The position numbers were made by a program, and so were the translations under genes. Positions 61,901-64,000 of a stretch of 64,000 bases of DNA are shown in pieces (position 1 is the first letter of the stretch; each line of letters opens with the position of its first letter). Below the pieces are notes generated by a model, which saw only the letters and a list, made by a program, of their open reading frames with translations, was not told where the DNA came from and made no database searches. The DNA is from Edolisoma coerulescens (lineage: Eukaryota; Chordata; Aves; Passeriformes; Campephagidae), in assembly GCA_013397115.1 (NCBI GenBank), contig VWZW01006282.1:1797831-1861830 (forward strand). The letters run 5' to 3'.

Positions 61901-62171
61901 AGCAATAGAATCCATATGGAACAGGAGGTGGACACCATGCCTGGGCTGGAGCTACTGCCCAGGAGCTCTTGCAGGAGGTCAGTGTCTTGGTGCATCTGTT
62001 GCCTTGGGGTTCTGAACTTGGGGTAGCAAGTTCAGGAAAGTACTCCTTTCTCCACAGCAGTCAAAAATTTGGGTTTGCAGAGGAGCAGGGTGGGTTAGCA
62101 GATTTTGGATCATGTGTAGAGGCAGTGTAGGAGGAGGCAGGATGCTGACTGCTGTTTTGGTCCTGTGTTAG
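49935..62171. other. Intergenic, largely featureless
   Basis: Apart from the CR1 fragment at 57.4 kb I see no gene, RNA or repeat I can support. In mammals EIF5 lies beyond TNFAIP2. No EIF5 exon is present here, so either it lies past the window or the order differs in this species. Confidence 0.5.
57378..57475 (+). mobile_element. Short CR1 LINE 3' end fragment
   Basis: About 100 bp of CR1 terminus: tggcaggtgggttggaacga, GTTGATCTTTGGCATCCCTT, then ccattctgtgatgctgtaa as a decayed terminal repeat. Confidence 0.85.
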
Positions 62172-62385
62172 AAGCAGCTGATGATTACTGGAACATCAAT
62201 TTCAGCGAAGAGTGTGCCGCCCTCCCCTCCGTCAGAGCTCTCCTGTGCATGGTGGACTTGCCGGAAAATCGCCGCTCTCCTGGCGCGCCCCAGCCCCCGG
62301 AGTGCCAGGATGGCCAGGATGTGCTCCTTCCTGCAGAAACCAAACAGGACCTGGCTCAGACCTGGCCAGCAAAACCAGCCCAGAG
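62172..62385 (+). other. Candidate orphan exon in a CpG-enriched island
   Basis: A 214-bp segment is bounded by a plausible acceptor (gctgttttggtcctgtgttag) and a strong donor (CCCAGAG|GTGAGC). It is clearly CpG-enriched (tcgccgctctcctggcgcgc) against CpG-poor flanks. At least two plus-strand frames are open across it. One encodes DDYWNINFSEECAALPSVRA and continues acidic. I do not recognise the protein. It may be an exon of an unannotated gene or lncRNA, or a small orphan CpG island with chance splice signals. Confidence 0.3.
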
Positions 62386-63914
62386 GTGAGCAACCAACAG
62401 CCGTGCTGGAGACTGAGCAAGGCTATAGCAAAGTGCCAGGGACAGACCCCTCACCACGCTGGAGGAGCCACCAGGATGGGAGTCTGCAGCCTCTGGAGGT
62501 ACCAAACCAGCAAGCAGCAGCTCCTGCCACACCACACTGGTGGGACAGCCTCCTGCTGCTGGTGCTTCGGGGAATTTCCTCCTCTCTCTCTCCACACCCA
62601 TGATGCCTTTTGCAAGCTTTCCAGAGAGGCTGTGGACCTTTTGTGTAATGATTATTTTGAGATGAGTAATGGAAGTGCTAATATTTAGGAAGCTGGTAGG
62701 CAGTAATTAGATTAGAGCTGGAAAGCCAACTTGGAAACATACCCTGTTCCAGTAATCTCGGTGTATACAAGTTCAGCCACGTCTCTGAGAGCTCAGAGGA
62801 AAAATTAACAAGGACCTGAACAGGAAGCAATGCAGGTCCAGCAGATTCCGCCTCGTTTTCTGAACTTCATTGTTAAAAATAATGTTACTCAATAATGGAA
62901 AGTCAGAAATTAGATAAACTGAGAGGACAAGCCTTAAAACCTGGCTTGGGTCTGAGGCTAATGATGAAGAAGTACCACAAATCAAAGCCTTGTAAATGGC
63001 TTTTCTGACTGGAAAATTGTTTTCAAATAGCCATCATTGATGACTATTTACATCCCCCATCCTTCCCAGAACAGGCACTGCCTCTTTTTCAGCTTAGTCT
63101 GGGCACTGGGATTAAACCCTTATTGAGGTTTATTTGTTTGGCTGGTTTTGTTTGGTTTTTGTTTGTGGGGATTTTTTTGAAAGATAGGTATATTCGCCTA
63201 GGAAATTACTCAGGAACAATTGTTCCTTTACATGTCCATGTCTTGAATTCCCACACACAGATAAGCCTGAAGCATTATCTGACCCACTCAAGTTAAATCT
63301 AGTTATGAAAAATTTTGAGCCTTAGTTTTGGGGAGAAGAAAATATATTTAATGTGATCCTTTTTCTCATATTAGAGATTCCACTTCAGTATTCTAGCAAT
63401 TACTTAAATCTTATGGATTATTTTGATTGCATAAATGTCATCCAGTGCTGAAACCTTTGGTTTGTTTTTTTTTTCTGAAATTACTCTGATGAAATGGAAT
63501 TTATTTCAATCTGTACCACTGATATTCATTCTCAGTGGTTGAAAGAAGAGCTGTAGCAGAGGAGGTAACTTCTGATTTGCAGCTGCTTAGGCATGCACAG
63601 AGCTAGTCATTTCCTTTACTTTTCCAGGAGTTTTAAATTTTCCAGAGGCAGCCTTGGAACAGCAAATGGAAAGTACAAAAGAAAGAATTTGTAATTTATT
63701 CCAAAATTTAATGGTTGTGTTGAGGCTGTTTCAGAAACTGCAGCTGAACTGTGTCAATGGCTGCCACACTTTGAGGTCTGAGCCTGGGAAGAGGAGACAA
63801 ACTACTTGCTCCCTATCTGAAGCCTGCAAATTGGCAAACAGGGCTGATACTGGTAATGCAGAGAAAAGCAGACTGGAGCTCTACTGTGAAACAAGGTTCA
63901 TTTAGAGCGATAAA
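62386..63914. other. Intergenic, no feature recognised
   Basis: AT-leaning unique sequence with T-rich and TTTG-rich runs near 63130-63180 and 63460. No exon or repeat family is supported. Confidence 0.5.
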
Positions 63915-64000
63915 ATGGAATTCAGTGATAGGATGCATGGGAATGGTTCAAAACTGTGTCAGGGGAGCTGTGGACTTGACATTAGGAAGCATTTTTTAAC
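63915..64000 (+). mobile_element. CR1 LINE fragment truncated by the window end
   Basis: From about gtgataggatgcatgggaat through GGTTCAAAACTGTGTCAGGG and CTTGACATTAGGAAGCATTT this follows the CR1 3' region. The rest should continue beyond the window. Confidence 0.8.

Noticed and set aside
1..64000. Bacterial-style defence, mobile or CRISPR systems
   Set aside because: Spliced vertebrate genes and avian repeats throughout. No operons, spaced direct repeats or phage genes.

Overview
The window is vertebrate nuclear DNA, almost certainly from a bird and probably a songbird. Exons are short, with GT-AG splice sites, and lie between long non-coding stretches. The interspersed repeats are avian: several CR1 LINE 3' ends, two of which finish in the ATTCTATG-type terminal repeat, one tRNA-Ile-like SINE with a CR1-like tail (the passerine TguSINE1 type), and LTRs. 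There are no bacterial-style operons, CRISPR arrays or phage genes.

Two genes of the Sec6/exocyst-component-3 family are present, facing each other tail to tail. Only the last two coding exons of the first (+ strand, 135-256 and 1533-1713) are inside the window. They encode the final 100 residues of an EXOC3-like protein, most plausibly EXOC3L4, which neighbours TNFAIP2 in mammals. The second (- strand, 46.0 kb down to about 28.15 kb) can be assembled completely. It has a non-coding first exon in a CpG-rich promoter and eleven coding exons with matching phases, giving a 691-residue protein. I identify it as TNFAIP2 (B94/M-Sec), from its MLKM N-terminus, the polybasic stretch before the Sec6 domain, the overall length and the family C-terminus. 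The penultimate coding exon is 122 nt with the same phase in both genes, so they are paralogs.

Layout: 1-1713, end of the EXOC3L-type gene. 1.7-28.1 kb, intergenic, with two CR1 fragments, a CpG-rich patch with a divergent pair of CTCF-like motifs (7.3 and 8.9 kb), and an AT-rich block at 27.2-27.8 kb that looks like a conserved non-coding element. 28.15-46.0 kb, TNFAIP2. 46.0-46.13 kb, its promoter, with a consensus NF-kB site and GC boxes. 46.3-49.9 kb, a cluster of transposable elements (two CR1s, an LTR-like piece, and a 535-bp solo LTR with a 4-bp target-site duplication). 50-64 kb, mostly featureless, with one small CR1, one isolated exon-like CpG-rich segment at 62.2 kb, and a CR1 cut by the window end.

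TNFAIP2 in other vertebrates is a TNF- and NF-kB-induced Sec6-like protein that works with RalA and the exocyst in membrane protrusion and tunnelling-nanotube formation. The NF-kB motif just upstream of the inferred start site fits that regulation. No unknown biological system is evident. The most checkable oddities are the cysteine-rich C-terminus of the first gene, an uninterrupted in-frame N-terminal extension through TNFAIP2 exon 1, the CTCF-like pair, and the exon-like island at 62.2 kb.
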